From an uncultured Eggerthellaceae bacterium (lineage in GTDB: Bacteria > Actinomycetota > Coriobacteriia > Coriobacteriales > Eggerthellaceae), in contig CAJUQK010000006.1 in the NCBI GenBank assembly GCA_910588205.1, positions 5,401 to 69,400 on the forward strand: DNA of 64,000 nucleotides, given 5' to 3'. The position numbers were made by a program, and so were the translations under genes. Shown one piece after another: positions 48,884 through 57,120 of this stretch (the first letter of the stretch is position 1; each line of letters opens with the position of its first letter). The notes under the pieces are model-generated. The model worked only from the letters and a program-made list of their open reading frames with translations, was not told the DNA's origin and searched no databases.

Positions 48884-48905
48884 GGGGGTCGAACGTGATC
48901 GACCC
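48884..48905. repeat. Composite palindromic repeat, short copy
   Basis: GGGTCGAACGTGATCGACCC is an imperfect palindrome of the dispersed family, located just beyond the stop codon of the YczE-like gene. Confidence 0.6.
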
Positions 48906-48913
48906 AAAATGGC

Positions 48914-49753
48914 TCAAGTCAGAATCCTGGACTCTTCAGTATCAGCGGTGCGGCTCCGGGAAGGCATATCGGTGCCCACCTCCGCGTCGACGGGGCAGAG
49001 AGAAGGTATCCGCCTATGGGATGCTTCAGGAACCAACCACGCAAGCGGAGCAAAAGCTTTACTGCAAAGCTTCACAACGCTTCCCACCAGCAACGCGGCG
49101 ATCACCGTACCCTCACGTACCTGGTACAGACCTCCGAGCAGCAGGAATGATATCATCGCCGCAAAGCACACCAATGTAATATCCCAGATCACCTTGCATG
49201 TGCCGAAGGGCCTCTTTGATACATAGGCGATGGCTTGCACCACCGCATCGCCCGGGGTCATGAGCAGATCAGATGCCAGTTGCACGCGAATCCCAAATCC
49301 TAAAGCCAAAATGGAAATGCCCAGATACAGCAACTGCTCGGGATATGTTTGCGGAGGAATGCTAGAAAGTAGGCTGAGCCAAAGATCGACCGCAACCGAA
49401 AGCACTAAGAAAAGCGGGATCTGCAGAAGCTGCACTGGATGGAACCCGCCACGAAGAAGCGCGACTTCGACCAAGAAGAACACCATGTTGAAAACGAAGG
49501 TCCACGTACCCATCGTCATCGGAATCCCGAATCGTTCGCTCATCTCCGTCAGAACCGCAGGCATGCTGGAGATAGGAGCGGTTCCCGTAGCTGCTAGCTT
49601 TGCGAGCGCAATGCCAAGCGCTATACAGAGGATCCCAGCGAACATGACCACGATACGCAGCCCTAGATTCGCGAAATCGCCCTTGAAGGTCCTCTCCCAC
49701 GCTTCTCTCATTTCCCGTGCATGCCCTCCCAGATCGCTGTAGTGCCCCTCCAT
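48914..49753 (-). CDS. YczE/YitT-like membrane protein
   Basis: About 279 residues with five or six membrane helices; LRIVVMFAGILCIALGIALA, GTWTFVFNMVFFLVEVALL and ILALGFGIRVQLASDLLMTP match the YczE/YyaS group of YitT-related proteins, of unknown function. The long upstream open frame (to 49909) is encoded by repeat sequence and is not credible, so I use the ATG at 49751-49753. The C-terminal 40 residues are polar and end in TADTEESRILT next to another repeat unit. Confidence 0.75.
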   Translation of the reverse strand: MEGHYSDLGGHAREMREAWERTFKGDFANLGLRIVVMFAGILCIALGIALAKLAATGTAPISSMPAVLTEMSERFGIPMTMGTWTFVFNMVFFLVEVALLRGGFHPVQLLQIPLFLVLSVAVDLWLSLLSSIPPQTYPEQLLYLGISILALGFGIRVQLASDLLMTPGDAVVQAIAYVSKRPFGTCKVIWDITLVCFAAMISFLLLGGLYQVREGTVIAALLVGSVVKLCSKAFAPLAWLVPEASHRRIPSLCPVDAEVGTDMPSRSRTADTEESRILT

Positions 49754-49769
49754 TCTAAGACATCCACCC

Positions 49770-49920
49770 CGGTTCGGGTCGATGTGCGCTTCGCTTCGAT
49801 CGACCCCTATGTCATCCTCGGGTATCACATTCGGGCTGGCCACGGTTCGCTCCTGCGGATCGTACTGCGGCAGGTGCATTGTGCTGATTGGAAATCGGCC
49901 CTGGGTCAAGAGAGGCGTTC
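49770..49920. repeat. Composite palindromic repeat between YczE-like and DUF364 genes
   Basis: GGGTCGATGTGCG...TCGATCGACCCC gives a palindrome of the family, followed by CTGCGGCAGGTGCATTGTGC, which matches CTACGGCAGGTGCATCGGGC at 56.13 kb. Confidence 0.6.
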
Positions 49921-49932
49921 CGCTTACTTTCT

Positions 49933-50703
49933 CTAGGAGATGGTCACCATCTGCAACGCGCCTCCGAAGGACATCGCCCCTCCTGATGCTACGGCGAATC
50001 GTGCCCGCTCAGGGTCTGCGACGATGCTTCCTGCCATCACATCTGCACCCGCGTCCAGGAGCGGCTGGGCCATGACCACAGACGGTCCAACCATGGTCAC
50101 CACCGCGTTGCGTGCAAGCTCCAACAGTCGCGGCGCAGTCTTGTTCTCCAGCGTCACGCCCGTTATGAAGACGAAATCCGCTTCAGGGATGATGAACTCG
50201 CATGCTGGATCGGGTATGTCCAAGTCCGTTCGGCAGCTGCGCTCAAGCACAGTGAGATCCGCATATTCTGCAATGCGCTCCACGCAGGGGAAGTGGCCCA
50301 CCACTACGACCTTTGCGTTGTCCTTCGCTTCTATTCGAGGCCGCAGCACTTCGAAGGCATCTTGCTTCCGGTGCGTGCCGTCGGGGAGCTCTATGGACTC
50401 GTCGTAGACAGCGCCCAGGGCATCGATCAACGTTGGCTGGCCGTACCAGGCATTCAACGCTGCTACCCCAAGCGTTGCTTCCTCGAAGTGCCATGACTTG
50501 GCAAGCTGAGCCATCTCTCGAAGGGGAAGTCCGCGAAAATCACGCTTCTCAGTGGCTTTGCGGCTACCCCCTCGGCATGTGTAGGACACGCCCAGGGCGC
50601 TTTCGGCTTCAACATAGCTCCAGCAAAGCCCCAGGGCGTAGTCGCGCACGAGCACCTCCTCGGGGATGCCTTCTATCAAGCGGTCATAGAGATGCCAACT
50701 CAT
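49933..50703 (-). CDS. DUF364-type (Rossmann-like) protein, probably metal/cofactor related
   Basis: 256 residues. An N-terminal DUF4213-like part (WSYVEAESALGVSYTCRGGS, then GVAALNAWYG) is followed by the DUF364 Rossmann-like core (NAKVVVVGHFPCVERIAEYA, LTVLERSCRTDLDIPDPACE, FVFITGVTLENKTAPRLLEL). Such proteins occur next to iron or molybdenum ABC transporters and nitrogenase-like genes and are suggested to bind metal chelates. It is divergent from the THEP1-like gene and the importer. AAAAGGAGC precedes the ATG. Confidence 0.82.
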   Translation of the reverse strand: MSWHLYDRLIEGIPEEVLVRDYALGLCWSYVEAESALGVSYTCRGGSRKATEKRDFRGLPLREMAQLAKSWHFEEATLGVAALNAWYGQPTLIDALGAVYDESIELPDGTHRKQDAFEVLRPRIEAKDNAKVVVVGHFPCVERIAEYADLTVLERSCRTDLDIPDPACEFIIPEADFVFITGVTLENKTAPRLLELARNAVVTMVGPSVVMAQPLLDAGADVMAGSIVADPERARFAVASGGAMSFGGALQMVTIS

Positions 50704-50825
50704 GGGAGCTCCTTTTGGGTGTTGTATTATCCTTTATAGAGAACATACTAGAACAAGGATGATGCGAATACAATGGTCGGCCTGGCAGAAGACTGCTGGA
50801 AGAAAAGAGGAGAGGAGGCCATGGG

Positions 50826-51482
50826 ATGCTGTTCGTTCTCACGGGAGAAGTGAGAATAGGCAAGAGCCGCTGGCTTGAGGCTCTGATATCCCAACTTCAC
50901 CACCAGGGCGTCCCGGCCTATGGCGTGCTTTCTCCAGGGATATGGATAGCATCCGAAAGCGAGCATGCGGATGCGAATGGTTTCGAGAAACAGGGCATCC
51001 AAAGCGTGCTCCTGCCAGGAAGCGAGCGGTTCCGCTTCGCTGTACGCCGCGATCTCATTGAAGGTGTGGATGATGGCGCTGGAGAAGAGCCGCTGTCCTG
51101 GAGAGGGCTGGGCTGGCGCATAGATGATGCGGCTTTGGATCGGGTGAACGCTCATTTTCGCGAATGGGGGGACCGCTCGTTCTCTCAGAGACACCCGGGC
51201 CTGCTTGTCGTAGATGAACTGGGACGCTTGGAGCTCCAGCATGAGGATGGCCTGATAGAAGCGCTGAACGCGCTCCAGGCAGGATGCTGCCCCTCTTGGC
51301 CCCATAGCCTCGTGGTGGTTCGCCGCTCTCTGGCCGACCAGGCGATAGAGCGCTTCGGTGAGCTTTGGGGCGGTGCGCAGCTTCTTGCTCCCGATGAGGA
51401 GAGTGCCCGGATAGTCTTGGAGGCGCTGGATGCTCAGCCTGTTTCCCTTTCTGGGAAGGTCTCGGGTAAACATCTCCGTTGA
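50826..51482 (+). CDS. THEP1/DUF2478-like NTPase
   Basis: 218 residues. A P-loop lies at the very start (LFVLTGEVRIGKSRWLEAL) and a Walker B-like stretch at GLLVVDELGRLEL, as in the THEP1 nucleoside-triphosphatase family. The middle has few conserved features. Family members, including DUF2478 forms, often sit beside molybdate or metal transporters and molybdoenzyme genes; the physiological role is open. AGGAGG lies 7 bases before the ATG at 50826. It is 130 bp upstream of the importer genes on the same strand. Confidence 0.75.
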   Translation: MLFVLTGEVRIGKSRWLEALISQLHHQGVPAYGVLSPGIWIASESEHADANGFEKQGIQSVLLPGSERFRFAVRRDLIEGVDDGAGEEPLSWRGLGWRIDDAALDRVNAHFREWGDRSFSQRHPGLLVVDELGRLELQHEDGLIEALNALQAGCCPSWPHSLVVVRRSLADQAIERFGELWGGAQLLAPDEESARIVLEALDAQPVSLSGKVSGKHLR

Positions 51483-51559
51483 GTCTGATCTGTCGATCTC
51501 CGCTCACCGCGTTCGAGAGACCGTTTCCAGCTAATTATTCTCATATAAATATAATACTT

Positions 51560-51601
51560 AACCTAGAATTATATTAGGTTGAAGATAAATAGGGGGGGGG
51601 G
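51560..51601. promoter_or_regulatory. AT-rich promoter palindrome and ten-G tract before the importer
   Basis: AACCTA-N9-TAGGTT (51560-51580) lies in a strongly AT-rich stretch that follows the GC-rich gene and looks like a metal-regulator operator. Eleven bases later comes a run of ten G (51592-51601), ending 10 bases before the permease ATG, so it takes the place of the ribosome binding site. Slippage in the run could change translation of the operon. Confidence 0.55.
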
Positions 51602-51611
51602 TGATGCTACG

Positions 51612-52664
51612 ATGACAGATCGTTCAAAGAGCACGTTGGAGCCATGCCCCTCCAAGGCTGCCCGCCGCGCCGACGTCATCATCGTCGTGCTGGCGATCCT
51701 GACGGTCGCCATCGCGACGGCTTCGCTCATGCTGGGGCGCTATCCCATCGACCCCGGCCAGGCGGTGCTCATGCTGGCAAGCCAAGCGGTGCCGCTCGAC
51801 CAGACCTGGACCGACCAGCAGGCCACGCTGTTCTTCAATGTGCGGCTGCCTCGCATCTTGCTGGCCCTCATGGTGGGCTGCAGCCTTTCCGTGGCGGGCG
51901 CCGCCTATCAGGGCACGTTCCAGAACCCGCTGGTGTCGCCGGACATCCTGGGCGCGAGCCAAGGCGCGGCTTTCGGGGCGGCCGTGGCTATCCTGGCCGG
52001 CTTCACCATGGGTCTCGTTTCGGTGTCGGCCTTCTGCTTCTCGCTGATCACCGTGGGGCTCGTGCTGCTCATAAGCTCGCGGGCCAAGGGCAACCACATG
52101 ATGGTGGTGGTGCTGGCGGGCGTCATGGTGAGTTCGCTGTTCCAGGCGGGCGTGTCCTGCACGAAGCTCATTGCCGACCCCAACAACGACGAGCTGGCCG
52201 ACATCACCTATTGGCTCATGGGCAGCCTCACCGGCGCGAAGATGAGCCAGGTGGCCACGATCGCCCCCATCGTGGTGGCGGGCTGCGCGGTGCTGTTCGC
52301 CTTGCGCTGGCGCATCAACATATTGACCATGGGCGACGATGAGGCATCTACCATGGGGGTGAACGCCCGCGTGATCCGCATCGTGGTCATCGTGGCAGCG
52401 ACGTTCGTTACGGCGGCCTGCGTGTCTGTCAGCGGCATGATCGGCTGGGTGGGCCTGGTCATCCCGCATCTGTGCCGCATGCTGGTAGGACCCGACTATC
52501 GCAAGCTCATACCGGCATCCATGCTGATGGGCGCGGGCTTCCTTCTGTTCGTCGATGACATCGCGCGGCTGGCCACCACCGCCGAGATTCCCATCGGCAT
52601 TCTGACGGCCTTCGTCGGCGCGCCGTTCTTCCTGTACCTTATTACTCGCCGGAGGAAGCTATGA
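51612..52664 (+). CDS. FecCD/BtuC-type ABC permease
   Basis: 350 residues, about nine or ten helices, typical of type II (siderophore, cobalamin, MolB) importers: VRLPRILLALMVGCSLSVAG, NPLVSPDILGASQGAAFG and MIGWVGLVIPHLCRMLVGPD are diagnostic. It forms the membrane channel for the ATPase and binding protein that follow. The sequence is clearly GC-richer than the genes on the left. The start at MTDRSKSTLEP is preferred; an upstream TTG frame includes the G tract. The ATPase gene overlaps its stop by 4 bp. Confidence 0.95.
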   Translation: MTDRSKSTLEPCPSKAARRADVIIVVLAILTVAIATASLMLGRYPIDPGQAVLMLASQAVPLDQTWTDQQATLFFNVRLPRILLALMVGCSLSVAGAAYQGTFQNPLVSPDILGASQGAAFGAAVAILAGFTMGLVSVSAFCFSLITVGLVLLISSRAKGNHMMVVVLAGVMVSSLFQAGVSCTKLIADPNNDELADITYWLMGSLTGAKMSQVATIAPIVVAGCAVLFALRWRINILTMGDDEASTMGVNARVIRIVVIVAATFVTAACVSVSGMIGWVGLVIPHLCRMLVGPDYRKLIPASMLMGAGFLLFVDDIARLATTAEIPIGILTAFVGAPFFLYLITRRRKL

Positions 52665-53443
52665 GCATCAGCGTGAAGGACCTGGGCTTCTCCTATGGCT
52701 CCCATGACGTGCTGCGCGGCCTTACCTTCGACATTCCCGACGGATGCCTGGTCAACGTGCTGGGTCCCAACGGGGTGGGCAAGTCGACGCTGTTCCGCTG
52801 CATCCTGGGGCTCAACCGGGGCTACAGCGGGTCGGTGACCGTCAACGGGAAGGACCTTGCGCGCCTCACCGTCAAGGAGCGCGCCCGCGAGGTGTCCTAC
52901 ATCCCCCAATCCCATGCGCCGGTGTACGACTACGAGGTGCTGGATGTGGTGCTCATGGCCACGGGAAGCGACCTGAAGATGCTCAGCAATCCCGGCTGCA
53001 GCCAGCAGCGCCGCGCCTACGAGGCGCTTGAGCGCGTCGGCATCGCGCAGCTGGCCCATCGTCAGTACACGCACATATCGGGCGGCGAGCAGCAGCTGGT
53101 GCTCATCGCGCGGGCGCTGGCCCAGAATGCCCGCACCATCGTCATGGACGAGCCCACGAGCGCCCTTGACTACGGCAACACGGTGCGCGTGCTCGCGTGC
53201 GTGCGGCAGCTGGCCCGCGAAGGGCTCTCCATCGTGCAGTCCACTCACAATCCCGACCACGCCTTCCTGTACGCCGACCGCACGCTGGTGCTGCGCGACG
53301 GGAAGCTGGATGCCTACGGAAGCCCGCGCGACGTCATCACCGCCGAGCTCATCGGCGGGCTGTACGACATGGACGTGGAGATCTGCTCTCTTCATGGCGA
53401 CAGGGTGCGCGTGTGCGTGCCTTCAAGCGAGATACCGGAATGA
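52661..53443 (+). CDS. ABC transporter ATP-binding protein (FecE/MolC type)
   Basis: 260 residues with Walker A VLGPNGVGKSTLFRCILG, signature THISGGEQQLVLIARAL, Walker B TIVMDEPTSALDYG and the H-loop IVQSTHNPDHA. It drives import through the FecCD-type permease with which it overlaps by 4 bp. GC-rich codon use as in its neighbours. Confidence 0.96.
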   Translation: MSISVKDLGFSYGSHDVLRGLTFDIPDGCLVNVLGPNGVGKSTLFRCILGLNRGYSGSVTVNGKDLARLTVKERAREVSYIPQSHAPVYDYEVLDVVLMATGSDLKMLSNPGCSQQRRAYEALERVGIAQLAHRQYTHISGGEQQLVLIARALAQNARTIVMDEPTSALDYGNTVRVLACVRQLAREGLSIVQSTHNPDHAFLYADRTLVLRDGKLDAYGSPRDVITAELIGGLYDMDVEICSLHGDRVRVCVPSSEIPE

Positions 53444-53509
53444 GGCTTGGCCAGTCGGGCCGCAAGGCTGCCTGTTGATGCCAGGCCGCGCAAGGAAAGG
53501 GGTTCATCC

Positions 53510-54634
53510 ATGAGCATGACACGAAGGGTGATAGCGAAGGGGGTCGTGGCCGTGGCCTGCATCACGGCCCTCGGCCTCGGTGCGTTGGGGCTTGCGGGCT
53601 GTGCGGGCGGCACGGATGCAGGCCAGCCGTCGAGCGCCCAGCAGGAGCAGACGCGGACGTTCACCGACTCGCTCGGCCGCGAGGTGGAGTTGCCGGCATC
53701 CATCACGAAGATATGCCCCTCGGGGCACACGGCCCAGCAGGTGCTGCTCACCATGGCACCCGACCTCATGGTGGGACTTTCTCAAGAGCTGAGCGACGAC
53801 CAGCTGAAGGTGTTCGGCGACAAGTTCAAGGACTACCCGGTGTTCGGGGCGGTGCTGGGCACCAAGGACGACTTCAACCGCGAGGCCGTGGCCGCCGCAG
53901 CACCTCAGGTGATCATCGATACCGGCGAGGTGAAGAAGGACATGCGCGAGAGCTTGGACGCCTTGCAGGATCAGCTGGGCATTCCCGTGGTGTTCGTGGA
54001 GGCGTATCTGGAGGACTACGGGGCCGCGTACCAGATGCTCGGCGAGCTGCTCGGCAGGGAAGAGCGCGGCAGAGAGCTTTCCGAGTATTGCAGCAACGTC
54101 TACCAGAAGACCAAGGACACCATGGCGGGCATCCCCGAGGACCAGCGCGTGTCCATGGCGTACTTGCTGGGCAACAACGGCCTGAACGCCATCGCGAAGA
54201 CCTCGGTGCAGGCCCAGGTGATCGATATGGTGGCCAACAACGTGGTGGTCGTGGACGACGTTTCGGGCAAGGGCAACGGCAACGAGATCAGCCTCGAGCA
54301 GATAGCCGTCTGGGACCCGGACCTCATCATCTTCCAGAAGGGGAGCATCTACGACATCGTGGGAGACGATCCTGCTTGGGCGCAGATGACGGCCATCGCA
54401 AACGGCAACTACTATCAGGTTCCCAACGACCCCTGGTGCTGGATGAACAACCCGCCGACGGTGAACCAGCTTATGGGCATGCAATGGCTTCCGCGCCTTC
54501 TGTACCCCGATGCGTTCGACGACAGCATCCAGGACGTGACGCGCGCCTATTACAGCACCATGTATGGCTACGACCTGACCGACGCCGACCTGGCCGAGCT
54601 GTTGGAAGGCGCTTTGCCGAAGAGCGGACGCTAA
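53510..54634 (+). CDS. Substrate-binding lipoprotein of a metal ABC importer (MolA/FepB type)
   Basis: 374 residues. Lipobox LGLAGCAGG, then a class III periplasmic-binding fold (FTDSLGREVELPASITKI, VAAAAPQVIIDTGEVKKDMR, LEQIAVWDPDLIIFQKGSIY, VPNDPWCWMNNPPTVNQLMG). The Trp-rich motif near the end and the adjoining moeA gene suggest an oxyanion of molybdenum or tungsten as ligand, as in the MolBCA system, but iron-siderophore or cobalamin cannot be excluded from sequence alone. GGAAAGGGG precedes the ATG. Confidence 0.9.
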   Translation: MSMTRRVIAKGVVAVACITALGLGALGLAGCAGGTDAGQPSSAQQEQTRTFTDSLGREVELPASITKICPSGHTAQQVLLTMAPDLMVGLSQELSDDQLKVFGDKFKDYPVFGAVLGTKDDFNREAVAAAAPQVIIDTGEVKKDMRESLDALQDQLGIPVVFVEAYLEDYGAAYQMLGELLGREERGRELSEYCSNVYQKTKDTMAGIPEDQRVSMAYLLGNNGLNAIAKTSVQAQVIDMVANNVVVVDDVSGKGNGNEISLEQIAVWDPDLIIFQKGSIYDIVGDDPAWAQMTAIANGNYYQVPNDPWCWMNNPPTVNQLMGMQWLPRLLYPDAFDDSIQDVTRAYYSTMYGYDLTDADLAELLEGALPKSGR

Positions 54635-54697
54635 GCGATCGCCTTCAAGCGAAATGACCAGGCCAGCGTAGAGACTGGCCGGAAAGGACATCGAACC

Positions 54698-56035
54698 ATG
54701 AGAGACCATTCGCACCATATCGAGCTGTCGCGGGAAGAGGCGGTTGACGAAATGCTTGCGGCACTGCCTGAGTGGTTCGCCGTGCCGCGCATCGAACAGG
54801 TTCCGCTCGACCAGGCCGTGGGCCGCGTCTTGGCCGAGAGCGTCACCGCCAAGGCCGACGTTCCAAGCGTGCTCACCTGCTGCCTTGATTCCATAGCGGT
54901 GCGATGGAACGACTTCGCCGACCTTCCGGCGGGCGATGTGCCCGACACGTCGGGCTGGACGCGCGGGGTCGAATGGGAGTTCGCGAACACGGGCGTAGCC
55001 ATGCCCGAGGGGTTCGATACCGCCGTCGTGGTAGAGCACGCAACGGTGTCTGACGATGAGCGGTTCGTCGTCATCCATGCGGCGCCCTCCCGGCAGTTTG
55101 CCGGCACCCGTGCGCCGGGCTCGCAGATGCAGGCTGGGAACGTCGTCGTCGAGGAGGGCTGCGTCATCACGCCTGATGTTGCGGCGCGCATCGCGGGCGC
55201 TGGCTGGTCTGCGGCGATGGTCGTCGCGCGTCCCCGGGTGGCCTTCATTCCGACGGGCGACGAGCTCGTGCCGCCGAACGTGCCGTTCTCGGAAGGCCAT
55301 CCCGAGCGCTTCGCTGCGGCGGGGCGGGTGTACGAGTCGAACAGCGCGGTGGCGCGCGGCAAGGTGCAGGGGTGGGGCGGCGAGTTCGTGCCCTTCGACA
55401 TCGTGCCCGACGACCGCGAGGCCATTCGCGCGGCGATAGGGCGGGCGTGCGCCGTGGCCGACATCGTGGTGCTCAATGCGGGCTCGTCGAAAGGGTCGGA
55501 CGATTGGTCGGTCGAGGTGTTGGAGGACATGGGCCGCGTGCTATGCCACCAGACGAACCATGGCCCTGGGCATCACAGCTCCTACGCGCTTGTCGACGGC
55601 GTGCCCATCGTGGGGATATCGGGGCCGTCTGGGGGCGCGTCGTTCACGCTGAACTTCTACCTGCTGCCCCTGATGAAGCGGTTTTTGGGGCTCGACCCGG
55701 CGCCGGTGCGCATCCCGGCACGGCTGGCCTCGCCGTTTCCGGGCAGCTCGATGGACGACCTGATGAAGGCGGATCCGGCCTCCCTTCCCGGCGAGCAGCG
55801 CCCGGCCGAGGCCACAGAGCCCGGCTCGCGGTTCTATTCCGTGCGGTTCGTGGTGCTGGCCGCGGCACCAGACGGCACGCTCTCGGCCACGCCCGTGCCC
55901 GGCAAGGCCGGGTCGCCGCAGACGCAGCATGCGAACGCCTACTTCATGATGCCTGCGGGGGCAGATGATGTGCCGCCGATGCCTGGGGATGTGATCCTCG
56001 TGGAACTGCGCCACCCGGCATTGCACTCGGCGTGA
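54698..56035 (+). CDS. moeA: MoeA-like molybdopterin molybdenumtransferase
   Basis: 445 residues. Domains in MoeA order: SREEAVDEMLAALPEWFAVP with VPLDQAVGRVLAESVTAKADVP (domains 1-2), the MogA-like domain with RVAFIPTGDELV and VVLNAGSSKGSDDWSVEVLE (molybdopterin-binding), and the C-terminal barrel after residue 340. It inserts molybdenum (or tungsten) into adenylated molybdopterin. Its place directly behind the importer links metal uptake to cofactor assembly. Relatives encoded beside molybdoenzymes often serve one particular enzyme. GGAAAGGAC lies before the ATG. Confidence 0.93.
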   Translation: MRDHSHHIELSREEAVDEMLAALPEWFAVPRIEQVPLDQAVGRVLAESVTAKADVPSVLTCCLDSIAVRWNDFADLPAGDVPDTSGWTRGVEWEFANTGVAMPEGFDTAVVVEHATVSDDERFVVIHAAPSRQFAGTRAPGSQMQAGNVVVEEGCVITPDVAARIAGAGWSAAMVVARPRVAFIPTGDELVPPNVPFSEGHPERFAAAGRVYESNSAVARGKVQGWGGEFVPFDIVPDDREAIRAAIGRACAVADIVVLNAGSSKGSDDWSVEVLEDMGRVLCHQTNHGPGHHSSYALVDGVPIVGISGPSGGASFTLNFYLLPLMKRFLGLDPAPVRIPARLASPFPGSSMDDLMKADPASLPGEQRPAEATEPGSRFYSVRFVVLAAAPDGTLSATPVPGKAGSPQTQHANAYFMMPAGADDVPPMPGDVILVELRHPALHSA

Positions 56036-56270
56036 ATGTTGCGCGTCGCGTGAGGATGTGTGGCGCGTGGGGTGTCTGGATCAGCAATCCCTTAAGCAGC
56101 GCTCCCGCGGCGGGGATGGGGTTCCACCTCGTGCTACGGCAGGTGCATCGGGCCGAACACGTTCGGTCCCTACGAGTGATGTGTCAGGTTGATCGTAGGG
56201 GCCGAGCTGGCTCGGCCCGACGTTGCACCCAAGCGAACCGGGCATGATAGGTTGCCCGTAAGGGCGGACC
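56036..56270. repeat. Composite intergenic palindromic repeat, copy 3
   Basis: It starts directly at the moeA stop with a block like the TGTTGCGCG end of copy 1, then GGCCGAACACGTTCGGTCCC, then TGTGTCAGGTTGATCGTAGG joined to a palindrome with arms GGGCCGAGC, then GACGTTGCACCCAAGCGAAC. The order of blocks agrees with copies 1 and 2. No gene is visible in this 250-bp gap. Confidence 0.75.
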
Positions 56271-56289
56271 CCCTGCTGGGTGGCTATCA

Positions 56290-57120
56290 TCATTGCTGTG
56301 TGCTGCTCGAAGGCTTCGCCGTCCCAACTGAGATGGAGCGCGAAGGGCAATGCTCTTTGCAATCAAGGCACATCGTGCAGTCTTCCAGATCCCTCCCATC
56401 GGAGGTGGCCGCGCAGATGTTCTCGGGGCAGATAGTGGTGCACACCTCGCACCCTTCAACATGAATGCGCGTCTGCTCGTTCACCTTCGGAAGGAAGCTC
56501 AGCTTCGTGCGTGCTTTCGCCATGAGTCCGAAGAAGAAGCCTAGCGGGCAGATAGCCGAGCACCAACGCCTCAAAACGAAGAGTTCTAGGGCCAACAGGG
56601 CGGGGAAGACGACGAGGTCCCAGCCGGGTTGCCACGTGAACAGCATGCGACTCACGGCGAACATGGTCCCGAAGACGAGGCCGATGGGGCAGAATAGGCA
56701 GAACACGGGGAAGTGCACGATGAACGAGATCACGAGCAAGACGGCAAGGACGATCCCTTGGGCAAAGAGGTTGTTGCGGGTGCGGCCATCGTTCGGGTCC
56801 TCTTGGTTGCAACCTGAGCATATGCCGGTCTGGCCCGTGAGCCCGCGCGGCTTCCTTCCGCCGAAGATGTTCCGCAACAGGCTCGTAGGGCACACCCAGG
56901 AGCAGAACACGCGTCCCAGCAAGAACACGATAGCCAGCAAGATGAGCACACCGGGGAGCAATGCCCAGGGAATGCTCCCGCTTGCAACCGATAGCTCGGC
57001 GAAGCCCACCGGGCAGAGCGCGCAGAGCGTCCCGATGGGGATATGCGCGAAGGTGGCAGCGAAGATGACCACCAACACTGCTGTAGCGGCTCCAATGCGC
57101 AGGTATCGCATCTTATTCAT
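56290..57120 (-). CDS. NapH-like membrane iron-sulfur protein
   Basis: 276 residues with four membrane helices. Cytoplasmic Cys motifs (CALCPVG, CSWVCPTSLLRN, CSGCNQED, CLFCPIGL, CSAICPLGFFFG) and two C-terminal 4Fe-4S sites (CEVCTTICPENIC and CTMCLDCKEHCP) match NapH/4Fe-4S quinol dehydrogenase subunits. It would take electrons from menaquinol and pass them to the NapG-like partner. The ATG overlaps the upstream NapG-like stop by 8 bp, hence coupled translation; longer starts are not credible. Confidence 0.9.
   Translation of the reverse strand: MNKMRYLRIGAATAVLVVIFAATFAHIPIGTLCALCPVGFAELSVASGSIPWALLPGVLILLAIVFLLGRVFCSWVCPTSLLRNIFGGRKPRGLTGQTGICSGCNQEDPNDGRTRNNLFAQGIVLAVLLVISFIVHFPVFCLFCPIGLVFGTMFAVSRMLFTWQPGWDLVVFPALLALELFVLRRWCSAICPLGFFFGLMAKARTKLSFLPKVNEQTRIHVEGCEVCTTICPENICAATSDGRDLEDCTMCLDCKEHCPSRSISVGTAKPSSSTQQ

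Noticed and set aside
49754..49909. N-terminal extension of the YczE-like protein
   Set aside because: The extra 52 residues are encoded by the palindromic repeat and include no membrane segment; an ATG at 49753 fits the family.
51560..51580. A DtxR/IdeR box
   Set aside because: The half-sites AACCTA and TAGGTT are in the reverse order to the usual TTAGG...CCTAA dyad, so I only call it a palindrome of unknown regulator.
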